DNA of 6,319 nucleotides from an uncultured Spirochaetaceae bacterium (GTDB taxonomy: Bacteria; Spirochaetota; Spirochaetia; Treponematales; Treponemataceae). This document shows positions 1-5,481 of this stretch, in pieces. The notes beneath the pieces were generated by a model. The model was not told where the DNA came from, did no database searches, and saw only the letters and a list, made by a program, of their open reading frames with translations. How positions within the stretch are numbered: the first letter of the stretch is position 1; each line of letters begins with the position of its first letter. The position numbers and the translations under genes are program-made. The stretch is from assembly GCA_902772605.1 (NCBI GenBank), contig CACYBG010000102.1:1-6319 (forward strand), in the 5' to 3' direction.

Positions 1-1635
1 GAATATTCGGTGTTCGTCGGAACGGACGTAAGGTCTGCAAAAAAAATCCTGAATTTCCAGATTGATGAAATCATCGTCGTAGAAAAATGTGAGGAAGCCC
101 TTGCACCGGTAAAGGCATTTGAAAGGTTCCATGCACATGGAAATGAAATCAGGATGGAAGCTGTCCCGATGCGTACGACCGGAATGATTCAAAAGAGAAA
201 CGAAAACCTGCCTGAAGAAATTCCACAGACTGAATCGCGCGGAATAAAATTGAAGGATGTCCTTGAAAACAAATCCGGCATGGAAGATTTCGTCGCTCAG
301 TTTACCGACAACGACCTTTCGTGCATAATCCGCGGAGAAGGAATGGGAAGCAGTCTTGTTACGGCTGGTACTGCATCTGCATTCGGAGGAGTTTCACCAA
401 GGCTAAGGGACGTTTTCGGAATTCCGGCTGCATGCTGTGACGATGGACCTTCAGGCATGAGGCTCGACTGCGGCATAAAGGCTTTTTCTTTACCGAACGG
501 TACACTGCTTGCAAGTACGTTCAACAGGAAAATCGTAACGCAGCTGTATGAATTTACAGGATACGAAATGATTTCAAACAGGGTTGACAATCTTCTGGGT
601 CCGGGAATGAACATCCACAGGCATCCGCTTAACGGCCGCAACTTCGAATATTTTTCAGAGGACCCTTTTCTGACCGGAACGATGGGAACCGCCGTCATAA
701 GGGGATTAAGGCAGGCTGGAGTCACCGGAACCGTCAAGCATTTCTGCTGCAACAACCAGGAAAAAAACAGGTACAATCAGGATTCGATAGTTTCGGAAAG
801 GGCTCTCAGGGAAATATATCTTAAGGGATTTGAAATGGCAGTCAAAAGCTCCCTTGCAAATTCTGTGATGACGACCTACGGAAAAGTCAACGGACTTTAT
901 ACGGCAGGATGTTACGACCTGAATACAACCATTCTCCGCAAGGAATGGGGATTCAAAGGAATCGTAATGACCGACTGGTGGGCAAACATAAACGAAGAAA
1001 ACCGTGAAGGTGACAAGACGAATTTCGCCGCAATGATTCGCTCTCAGAACGACCTTTACATGGTTTGTCCGAACGGTGCAGAAAACGAAAACGGAGACAA
1101 CACGCTTGCTTCGCTTTCAGATAAAAAACTTGAACGCTCGGAACTTCAGCGAAGTGCAATCAACATATGCCGGCACGTCATGGAAACTCAGGCAATGAAA
1201 CGTCTGATGAAAACGAATGACGAAGTTGAAATAATCAACAGGCCGAAGGAAGCTGACGACATAAGCCTTGAAGATGTGGAAGTTACGGTCCTGGATGGAG
1301 ACATGGAACTTGACCTGACCTATCAGGAATCAAAGGCGAACGCAAACTACATACTTGCATGGGACGTAAAGAAAGTCGGAACATACGAAGTTTCTTTGAC
1401 AGCAAGCTCGGACTTGAATGAACTTGCACAGCTTCCATGCACATTGCTTTATCAGGGTATTCCAGTCTCAAGCTTCACGTTCCACGGCACGCTCGGAAAA
1501 GACATGGAAATCAAAAAGGAACTTGTTGTTCCCCATCGATTCTGCATCTGCCGCATACTGTGTTCTGCAAACGGATTGAAGCTGAAAAAACTGAAGATGA
1601 AATACCTTAACGAAAGCACAAAGCTTCCGTGGTAA
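1..1635 (+). CDS. GH3-family glycoside hydrolase (beta-glucosidase-like), C-terminal part, 5' end outside window
   Basis: The frame is open from base 1, so the gene starts upstream; the GTG at base 10 is unlikely to be the real start because the codons before it (EYS) continue a domain. Counting residues from base 1, about 1-55 look like the end of the fibronectin-III-like domain of GH3 enzymes. About 80-400 are the GH3 TIM-barrel domain, with CDDGPSGMR (146-154), GRNFEYFSEDP (R213), the KH pair K246-H247 followed by NNQE, and IVMTDWW, whose Asp at 973-975 (D325) matches the GH3 catalytic nucleophile. About 420-544 form a beta-rich tail, possibly carbohydrate-binding. Barrel after FnIII is the reversed order known from Ruminococcus and Butyrivibrio beta-glucosidases, so the acid/base Glu in the other catalytic domain should lie upstream of the window. 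Exact sugar specificity and cell location cannot be read here. No frameshift is seen. The gene ends in TAA and converges on the zinc cluster. Confidence 0.93.
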   Translation, partial: EYSVFVGTDVRSAKKILNFQIDEIIVVEKCEEALAPVKAFERFHAHGNEIRMEAVPMRTTGMIQKRNENLPEEIPQTESRGIKLKDVLENKSGMEDFVAQFTDNDLSCIIRGEGMGSSLVTAGTASAFGGVSPRLRDVFGIPAACCDDGPSGMRLDCGIKAFSLPNGTLLASTFNRKIVTQLYEFTGYEMISNRVDNLLGPGMNIHRHPLNGRNFEYFSEDPFLTGTMGTAVIRGLRQAGVTGTVKHFCCNNQEKNRYNQDSIVSERALREIYLKGFEMAVKSSLANSVMTTYGKVNGLYTAGCYDLNTTILRKEWGFKGIVMTDWWANINEENREGDKTNFAAMIRSQNDLYMVCPNGAENENGDNTLASLSDKKLERSELQRSAINICRHVMETQAMKRLMKTNDEVEIINRPKEADDISLEDVEVTVLDGDMELDLTYQESKANANYILAWDVKKVGTYEVSLTASSDLNELAQLPCTLLYQGIPVSSFTFHGTLGKDMEIKKELVVPHRFCICRILCSANGLKLKKLKMKYLNESTKLPW

Positions 1636-1642
1636 AAAAAAA

Positions 1643-1675
1643 GGGCATCGATTGACAGTCTTTCAACCGGTGCCC
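1643..1675. terminator. Bidirectional intrinsic terminator between convergent genes
   Basis: Arms 1643-1655 and 1663-1675 form a 13-bp stem with one G-U wobble and one A-C mismatch around a 7-nt loop. On the plus strand the stem is followed by TACAC then T6 (1681-1686). On the minus strand it is followed directly by nine T (complement of A9 at 1634-1642). It lies 7 bases after the GH3 stop and 64 bases beyond the stop of the minus-strand zinc-binding gene, so it can end both transcripts. The minus-direction version is the stronger match to an intrinsic terminator. Confidence 0.88.
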
Positions 1676-1739
1676 TACACTTTTTTAAATTACGAAAACC
1701 TCTTGAACGTCAGTTTCAAATGGCTCTCTGAAAATATTT

Positions 1740-3296
1740 TCATTTCTGCAATACCTGCTTCAAGACCGTCAGGTTAGACTTCATGGCATCAAGATATGTA
1801 AGGCCTGCCTTGATGTCTTTCCTGCTTACCGACTGCAATGAGTTCATTTCAAGAATCTTGCAGTTCTTTCTCTTTGAGTTAGAAACGACCGTCTTTGCAA
1901 TCTTCTTGTCAGATTTTTCGATTGTAAGGACTGCATTCAAATTCAATTCATTTACCTTGTTTACAAGGAAGGAGATGGTTTCAAAACTTGCTTCCGATTC
2001 TGCACTGCATCCGATGAAGGCCGCATAATATTTCAGACCGTAATCTTCAACAAGATAGCGGAATGGAAAGCGGTCGGCAAAAAGAAGCGTATCGAAACTG
2101 CCGCTTGAAACAGCAGCCTTATATTCACCGTCAAGTTTTGCAAGCTGGGCGGTATACTTTTCCGCATTCTTCCTGTAGGCGGCTGCATTGCTTGGATCAA
2201 GCCTGATGAGTGAATCGCGTATTTCGTTTACGATGATGATTGCATTCTTAAGTGAAAGCCAAACATGCTCGTCATATTCAACTTCATCTTCGTCTTCATC
2301 CTCATGATGGTGGTGATGATGTTCTTCCGCTTCATGATTGTGGTCGTGACCATGTTCATGTCCCATAAGGTTTTCAAGGCATCCCTCTGCATCCAGTTTC
2401 TTATCGACGAAGAACGGATTTGATTTTGAATTCATAAGATCATCAAAACTTTTGTCGCCGAAATAGATGTGGAAATGAGCAACGGATGATGCAGGTTCAT
2501 GACCGTGGTCGTTGAACATCACATACTTTGGACCGTTCTTTCCCTTTGCAAGGAACTTGTAGCGGACGTTTGAAATTTTTCCAGATTCATCTTTCTTCGT
2601 TGCATAACCTGCATAGGTATATGTCTCCGTTGCTTTTTTTCCATTGTCATAGATGAATGTGATTTTATCGCCGCTGACCGTAACGTACTTGACGCCGCAA
2701 TTCCATTTTTCACTGATTTCAGCACGTGCATCCTTTATGCTTATCGATTTTTTTTCAGACTGCTGCCTGACATATTCATCGAGTGCACCAGTCCTGAACA
2801 GAGGATAAAGCGACTGCCATTCACCGTTGAACTCTGAAAGTTTCCTTGGCTTGATGTCCTTTTCAGTGATTTCTTCATCATGCTCGTGACCGTGTTCATG
2901 CTCATGTTCATCGGACTGCATGCCTTCTACAAGTTCTTCCTCGTAAACATTGTCGCCGAGCGTTTCCATCATGTTTACGACAATCATGTTTCCGTTGCGC
3001 TTTGATTCAAGTGCCTTTTCAACCCATTCATCGCTTTCGCCGCCAACATAGATGAACATGTCGGAGTCGGAAATCTTTGCGACATCCTGAAAGCTTGGCT
3101 GATAGCTGTGCAGGTCGGTTCCTGAATCCTGAAGCAAAGTAACGTTATAATTGGATGCCTTGTCGCCAAGAACATTCAAGACCCAGTCATATTCCGGGAA
3201 AGTTTCACAGACGATTGATTTCTTTGAAGCAGCAAATGCAAATGTTGAAGCCGTCAACATCATGGACATGACTGCCAGTTTACTTGATTTATGCAT
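1740..3296 (-). CDS. znuA: Periplasmic zinc-binding protein: ZnuA/AdcA-type solute-binding protein with an inserted ZinT domain
   Basis: 518 aa. Residues 1-22 are a type I signal peptide (hydrophobic core, likely cut after AFA) with no lipobox Cys, so a soluble periplasmic protein is expected. Residues 24-125 are the N-terminal ZnuA part, including DLHSYQPS with the first zinc ligand H63. A His/Glu-rich stretch (129-140) leads into a ZinT domain (about 152-312) with the FNGEWQSLYPLF start and D263-H264...H274-F-H276, resembling the ZinT three-His site. A second acidic His-rich loop (313-344) contains six consecutive His (326-331). The ZnuA fold resumes with DEHVWLS (ligand H344), ADRFPFRYL (D408 where classical ZnuA has His) and TIEKSDKK (E460). 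Known role of the families: capture zinc and pass it to an ABC importer. The ATG is preceded at 7 nt by AAGGA (3304-3308). It is the last gene of the minus-strand cluster, 106 nt after the GTPase gene. No znuB or znuC is visible. The name reflects the backbone domain; adcA is an alternative symbol. Confidence 0.93.
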   Translation of the reverse strand: MHKSSKLAVMSMMLTASTFAFAASKKSIVCETFPEYDWVLNVLGDKASNYNVTLLQDSGTDLHSYQPSFQDVAKISDSDMFIYVGGESDEWVEKALESKRNGNMIVVNMMETLGDNVYEEELVEGMQSDEHEHEHGHEHDEEITEKDIKPRKLSEFNGEWQSLYPLFRTGALDEYVRQQSEKKSISIKDARAEISEKWNCGVKYVTVSGDKITFIYDNGKKATETYTYAGYATKKDESGKISNVRYKFLAKGKNGPKYVMFNDHGHEPASSVAHFHIYFGDKSFDDLMNSKSNPFFVDKKLDAEGCLENLMGHEHGHDHNHEAEEHHHHHHEDEDEDEVEYDEHVWLSLKNAIIIVNEIRDSLIRLDPSNAAAYRKNAEKYTAQLAKLDGEYKAAVSSGSFDTLLFADRFPFRYLVEDYGLKYYAAFIGCSAESEASFETISFLVNKVNELNLNAVLTIEKSDKKIAKTVVSNSKRKNCKILEMNSLQSVSRKDIKAGLTYLDAMKSNLTVLKQVLQK

Positions 3297-3303
3297 ATTT
3301 ATT

Positions 3304-3308
3304 TCCTT
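3304..3308 (-). promoter_or_regulatory. Ribosome binding site of znuA/zinT gene
   Basis: The minus strand reads AAGGA, ending 7 nt before the ATG at 3296. It supports this start, which also gives a well-formed signal peptide at the N terminus. The GTPase gene has the same motif at the same distance, showing the usual initiation signal of this genome. Confidence 0.7.
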
Positions 3309-3388
3309 TTAATTTGAATCTGAAATTCCATTTCAACGATTGGACCCGTTCGACAAATCCTTCATCAAACAGGTTCACCTTTTTCGAT

Positions 3389-3400
3389 GACCGTTCGGTC
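3389..3400. repeat. Perfect 12-bp palindrome in GTPase-znuA spacer
   Basis: GACCGTTCGGTC is self-complementary over all 12 bases and begins just beyond the GTPase stop. No T-tract follows it on the minus strand, so it is not a convincing terminator. A related string (GACCCGTTCGAC) occurs about 45 bases away in the same 106-nt spacer (3297-3402). Function unknown; it may be an RNA hairpin between the two cistrons, a protein-binding site, or chance. I see no clear promoter or zur-type operator in this spacer. Confidence 0.35.
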
Positions 3401-3402
3401 CC

Positions 3403-4518
3403 TTATGCTACGGTACACTCTTCCAGTTTAGAAAGAATCTTTTCCTTGTTGTAGCCTTTGCCAATGAATACGATCTGATTTACGCGGTCGCCGTATTTCG
3501 GATCCCAGCTTTCCTTCAAATCTTCATCATTGTCCAGACATTCCTTCTGCTGTTCTTCATCCAGAGCTGCAACCCAATATGCAACAGCCATTACGGATGA
3601 ATTTCTTCCGGCCTGTTCGAACAGAAGTACGTCATCCGAACTGTCTTCAAACCAGATGTAGCCCTTCGCACGGATAAGTTCCGACGGATATTCATTGTGT
3701 ATGAAGTCCATGAATTTTTTTCCGTCAAACGGTTTTTTATTCTCATAAACGAATGATGAAATTCCGTATTCATCGGTACAACCCTTGTTTTCTTCGGAAA
3801 TCGAATTGATTGCCTTCTGGATTGCAGATGATGAATCTACCATTTCAAAATCAAATTTTTCATCCGTCGTGATTTCTTCAATCTTGACTTTTCCATGAGA
3901 TGTAGTGATGATTTTTGCCTTGTGCTGGAAATCGCGAATCACTTTTTTCACTTCTTCAAGCTGAGGCTCTGTAAGCAGATCCGTTTTGTTAAGGACGATG
4001 ACGTTGCAGAATTCAATCTGATCGACAATCAAGGTCGTAATGTCGCTTGAAGTAAGGTTGTTCGGATCTTTCTCGTCGTATGATTTCAGATTGGTCAGGA
4101 ATTCCCTGTAGATTCTGTCTGCATCGACAACCGTTACGACGCTTGAAAGATAGATGCTGGTATCAGGGTTTTCCTCTTCATAAGCCAGGAACGACGCTGC
4201 AATGGCTCCCGGATCACTTATGCCCGACGCTTCGACAAATACTTTTTCAATGGACTCATCCCTTGAAATCTTTTCGACCTGCTCGATGAATTCCTCGCGC
4301 AAAGTACAGCAGATGCATCCGTTCTGCATTTCGTACATTTCACACTGGGCTACGGCAGAACCGTTTTTCTTTATGATTTCAGCATCGATGTTTATGCTGC
4401 CCATATCGTTTACAATCAGGGCAATCTTGTGATTTTCCTGCTTCAAAATTTCATTGAGCAGTGTCGTCTTACCGGAACCAAGATAGCCCGTAATCAGAGT
4501 AAGAGATTTTTTATTCAT
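3403..4518 (-). CDS. COG0523-family GTPase (CobW/ZigA/YciC-like zinc metallochaperone)
   Basis: 371 aa. A P-loop GYLGSGKTT lies at 11-19. NGCICC (C68, C70, C71) is the CxCC metal-binding motif that defines this family. VEASGISDP lies at 95-103 and the guanine-specificity motif NKTD at 177-180. From about 251 the CobW C-terminal domain follows, including KGYIWF (285-290) and WDPKYGDRVNQIVFIG (338-353), typical of the ZigA/YciC type. Family members bind zinc with the CxCC motif and use GTP hydrolysis to deliver it to client proteins in the cytosol. Many are Zur-repressed and act under zinc starvation. There is no His-rich tail. The ATG has AAGGA 7 nt upstream (4526-4530). It sits between the small membrane protein gene and the ZnuA/ZinT gene on the same strand, so a zinc role is strongly favoured over cobalamin synthesis. 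The client protein is not identifiable from this window. Confidence 0.92.
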   Translation of the reverse strand: MNKKSLTLITGYLGSGKTTLLNEILKQENHKIALIVNDMGSINIDAEIIKKNGSAVAQCEMYEMQNGCICCTLREEFIEQVEKISRDESIEKVFVEASGISDPGAIAASFLAYEEENPDTSIYLSSVVTVVDADRIYREFLTNLKSYDEKDPNNLTSSDITTLIVDQIEFCNVIVLNKTDLLTEPQLEEVKKVIRDFQHKAKIITTSHGKVKIEEITTDEKFDFEMVDSSSAIQKAINSISEENKGCTDEYGISSFVYENKKPFDGKKFMDFIHNEYPSELIRAKGYIWFEDSSDDVLLFEQAGRNSSVMAVAYWVAALDEEQQKECLDNDEDLKESWDPKYGDRVNQIVFIGKGYNKEKILSKLEECTVA

Positions 4519-4525
4519 TCAATTT

Positions 4526-4530
4526 TCCTT
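4526..4530 (-). promoter_or_regulatory. Ribosome binding site of the COG0523 GTPase gene
   Basis: The minus strand reads AAGGA, 7 nt before the ATG at 4518. It matches the signal of the znuA/zinT gene and fixes the start two codons before the conserved beta-strand leading into the P-loop. Confidence 0.7.
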
Positions 4531-4545
4531 TTTTTCCGTTCGAAA

Positions 4546-4564
4546 TGAAAGCTATTGGCTTTCA
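4546..4564 (-). other. Perfect 7-bp hairpin in the leader of the GTPase gene
   Basis: TGAAAGC and GCTTTCA pair perfectly around a 5-nt loop, 27 nt before the GTPase ATG. No T-run follows in the direction of transcription, so it is not an intrinsic terminator. A second small palindrome, ACAGT-C-ACTGT, lies next to it at 4568-4578. The two may structure the 87-nt spacer of the polycistronic mRNA, for example as a processing or stability element. Function is not shown by the sequence. Confidence 0.4.
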
Positions 4565-4605
4565 AATACAGTCACTGTGTTGCTGAGCTTTGAAAAAAAG
4601 GAGTT

Positions 4606-4911
4606 TCAATCGTTTATGCGGATTTTTTGAGAGATTAAGGAGGTAATGGTGAAAAAATGATTTACGCACTTACATGCCTTTTTTGCAAATGTCATGGAGA
4701 CGGAAGATGCTATGGCTGTAACTGCAAGTAGACATCCGAGAAGCTTGAAATTCTGAACTACGATTTCTATGACATGGCAGATTGGACAGTCGTCGTGTCC
4801 CGTGCATTCGTGTTTAGCCTCAATGGTCACATAAAATATCGAGAAAATCGTTAGAAAAAGGAACAGAGCCGCAAATGCAGCGACTATTGTTTTTTTGTTT
4901 TCTTTCTGCAT
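4606..4911 (-). CDS. Small two-TM membrane protein with an exterior Cys/His metal-binding-like motif, function unknown
   Basis: 101 aa from the ATG at 4911; a TTG at 4920 would add three residues. Neither has a clear ribosome binding site, and the start overlaps the end of the regulator gene by 28 nt, suggesting translational coupling. A lysine-rich N terminus (KENKK) is followed by a first TM segment (about 8-30). A short loop carries H34-x-C36-x2-H39-x2-C42-P-I-C45-H46. A second TM segment spans about 56-76, and the C-terminal tail is cytoplasmic by the positive-inside rule, with C80, C82 and H85 and the ending QKIRIND. The loop should face the periplasm. Six Cys/His in 13 residues suggest a metal site, most simply zinc given the neighbours. 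I do not recognise a characterised family; it resembles small uncharacterised proteins with an HxC...DCPIC motif. It could be an accessory uptake subunit, a sensor or a metal buffer; none of these is demonstrated. Confidence 0.85.
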   Translation of the reverse strand: MQKENKKTIVAAFAALFLFLTIFSIFYVTIEAKHECTGHDDCPICHVIEIVVQNFKLLGCLLAVTAIASSVSMTFAKKACKCVNHFFTITSLISQKIRIND

Positions 4912-5306
4912 TTCTGGCAAAGTCCATTCAAGGAGGAGGTCGATAAATCAATTGAAAGTCCGAGGGCTTCGGAAATTGATTTCAAATATTCCGAAGTGGC
5001 ATCATCCGAAAGATGAATCACTGAACCGCATTTGTTGCAATGAAAATGAATGTGCGTATCGCAATGTCCGTCCTCATCAGACTGACGATAGACATATCCA
5101 TCTGAAACCGGAGACTTCAGCCTTACCAGTTTGCCGCTTTCCGTAAGCTTGTCAAGATTCCTGTAAACGGTCGTCTTGTTCACATCCAGACCGTTTTCCT
5201 TAAGGAATTCATAGAGACTTGCAGCGTTGAAACCATGCTCCCGATTTTTCTGGATGAACTGAGAAATCAAATCTGCCGTCTTCGTATGATATGACTTTTG
5301 CAACAT
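4884..5306 (-). CDS. zur: Fur-family metalloregulator, probably Zur (zinc uptake repressor)
   Basis: 140 aa, the usual Fur-family length. The N-terminal winged helix (about 8-65) includes the recognition helix VNKTTVYRNLDKL (42-54). The dimerisation domain has a His-rich segment (H81, C82, H85, H87, H89) running into C90-x2-C93, and C130-x2-C133 near the C terminus. These four Cys form the structural zinc site of the family; the His cluster belongs to the regulatory metal site. Zur rather than Fur or PerR is inferred from the downstream genes (COG0523 GTPase, ZnuA/ZinT) and not from the protein alone. An in-frame TAA at 5316-5318 rules out any start more than three codons upstream. No ribosome binding site precedes the ATG, and the promoter places the transcript start at or within 2 nt of it, so leaderless translation is likely. 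The two palindromes around the promoter suggest autoregulation. Confidence 0.92.
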   Translation of the reverse strand: MLQKSYHTKTADLISQFIQKNREHGFNAASLYEFLKENGLDVNKTTVYRNLDKLTESGKLVRLKSPVSDGYVYRQSDEDGHCDTHIHFHCNKCGSVIHLSDDATSEYLKSISEALGLSIDLSTSSLNGLCQKCRKKTKKQ

Positions 5307-5313
5307 GGTTGCA
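5299..5313. promoter_or_regulatory. Putative Zur operator, proximal copy over the zur start codon
   Basis: Perfect inverted repeat TGCAAC-ATG-GTTGCA, centred on base 5306, the first base of the zur ATG. It overlaps the downstream end of the -10 region and the predicted transcription start. Its arms are identical to those of the copy at 5348-5362, and the flanks (CTTTT before, AT..T after) are also shared. A repressor bound here would block promoter clearance. Assignment to Zur rests on position and duplication; the sequence does not match the AT-rich Zur boxes I know from enterobacteria or Bacillus. Confidence 0.72.
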
Positions 5314-5341
5314 TATTATACAAAAAGGAAAACAATGTCAA
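5313..5341 (-). promoter_or_regulatory. Sigma-70-type promoter of zur and the zinc cluster
   Basis: On the minus strand a perfect -35 TTGACA (5341-5336) is followed by TATAAT (5320-5315) at 15 bp or, in an overlapping register, TAATAT (5318-5313) at the optimal 17 bp. The 17-bp register predicts transcription from base 5306, exactly the A of the zur ATG; the other predicts a 2-nt leader. The core lies between the two TGCAAC-N3-GTTGCA palindromes, as expected for a repressed promoter. The three downstream minus-strand genes have no equally good promoter of their own. Confidence 0.78.
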
Positions 5342-5347
5342 CACTTT

Positions 5348-5362
5348 TGCAACTTTGTTGCA
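5348..5362. promoter_or_regulatory. Putative Zur operator, distal copy upstream of the -35 box
   Basis: Perfect inverted repeat TGCAAC-TTT-GTTGCA, 6 bp upstream of the zur -35 hexamer. The centre-to-centre distance to the proximal copy is 49 bp. Only the 3-bp spacer differs between copies. It may cooperate with the proximal site, or may also influence the divergent tcdA gene, whose start is 120 bp away on the other side. Confidence 0.72.
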
Positions 5363-5406
5363 TTTTTAAATATTCCCGGACACCGAAATACCTTTATGTT
5401 ATTGTT

Positions 5407-5442
5407 AACACTGGACAATCCGCTTTCGGATTATTCAGTGTT
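5407..5442. other. Long hairpin in the zur-tcdA divergent intergenic region
   Basis: Arms 5407-5422 and 5427-5442 pair over 16 positions with one G-U wobble and one C-A mismatch, closed by a CTTT loop. Outer arms are AACACTG/CAGTGTT and inner arms AATCCG/CGGATT. No long T-run follows on either strand, and there is no gene to terminate between divergent zur and tcdA. On the plus strand it would sit in the tcdA leader, 39 nt before the ATG. I could not place a convincing tcdA promoter in 5363-5481. Confidence 0.6.
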
Positions 5443-5481
5443 TCCCTTGCAATTTGATTTTCAAAATGATAGCCTTAATGC

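Noticed and set aside
1..30. GH3 gene as a truncated pseudogene starting at the GTG at base 10
   Set aside because: The open frame continues to base 1 with sensible FnIII-like sequence; the missing part is explained by the window edge.
297..776. 159-aa open frame antisense to the GH3 gene
   Set aside because: It lies opposite strongly conserved GH3 motifs and its translation has no recognisable domain; it is a shadow of the real gene.
2290..2350. His-tag-like run suggesting a cloning vector artefact
   Set aside because: It is embedded in a longer natural His/Asp/Glu-rich loop between two halves of a ZnuA domain, with continuous reading frame and no vector sequence.
3297..3402. Separate Zur-controlled promoter for the znuA/zinT gene
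   Set aside because: No TGCAAC-type palindrome and no convincing -35/-10 pair is present in this spacer.
3403..4518. Assignment of the GTPase to cobalamin synthesis (CobW) or to HypB/UreG
   Set aside because: The CICC motif and C-terminal CobW domain exclude HypB/UreG, and the zinc-gene neighbourhood and WDPKYGDR ending favour a ZigA/YciC-type zinc role.
4546..4578. Internal terminator before the GTPase gene
   Set aside because: The hairpin has no T-tract on the transcribed side, so the cluster is probably read through.
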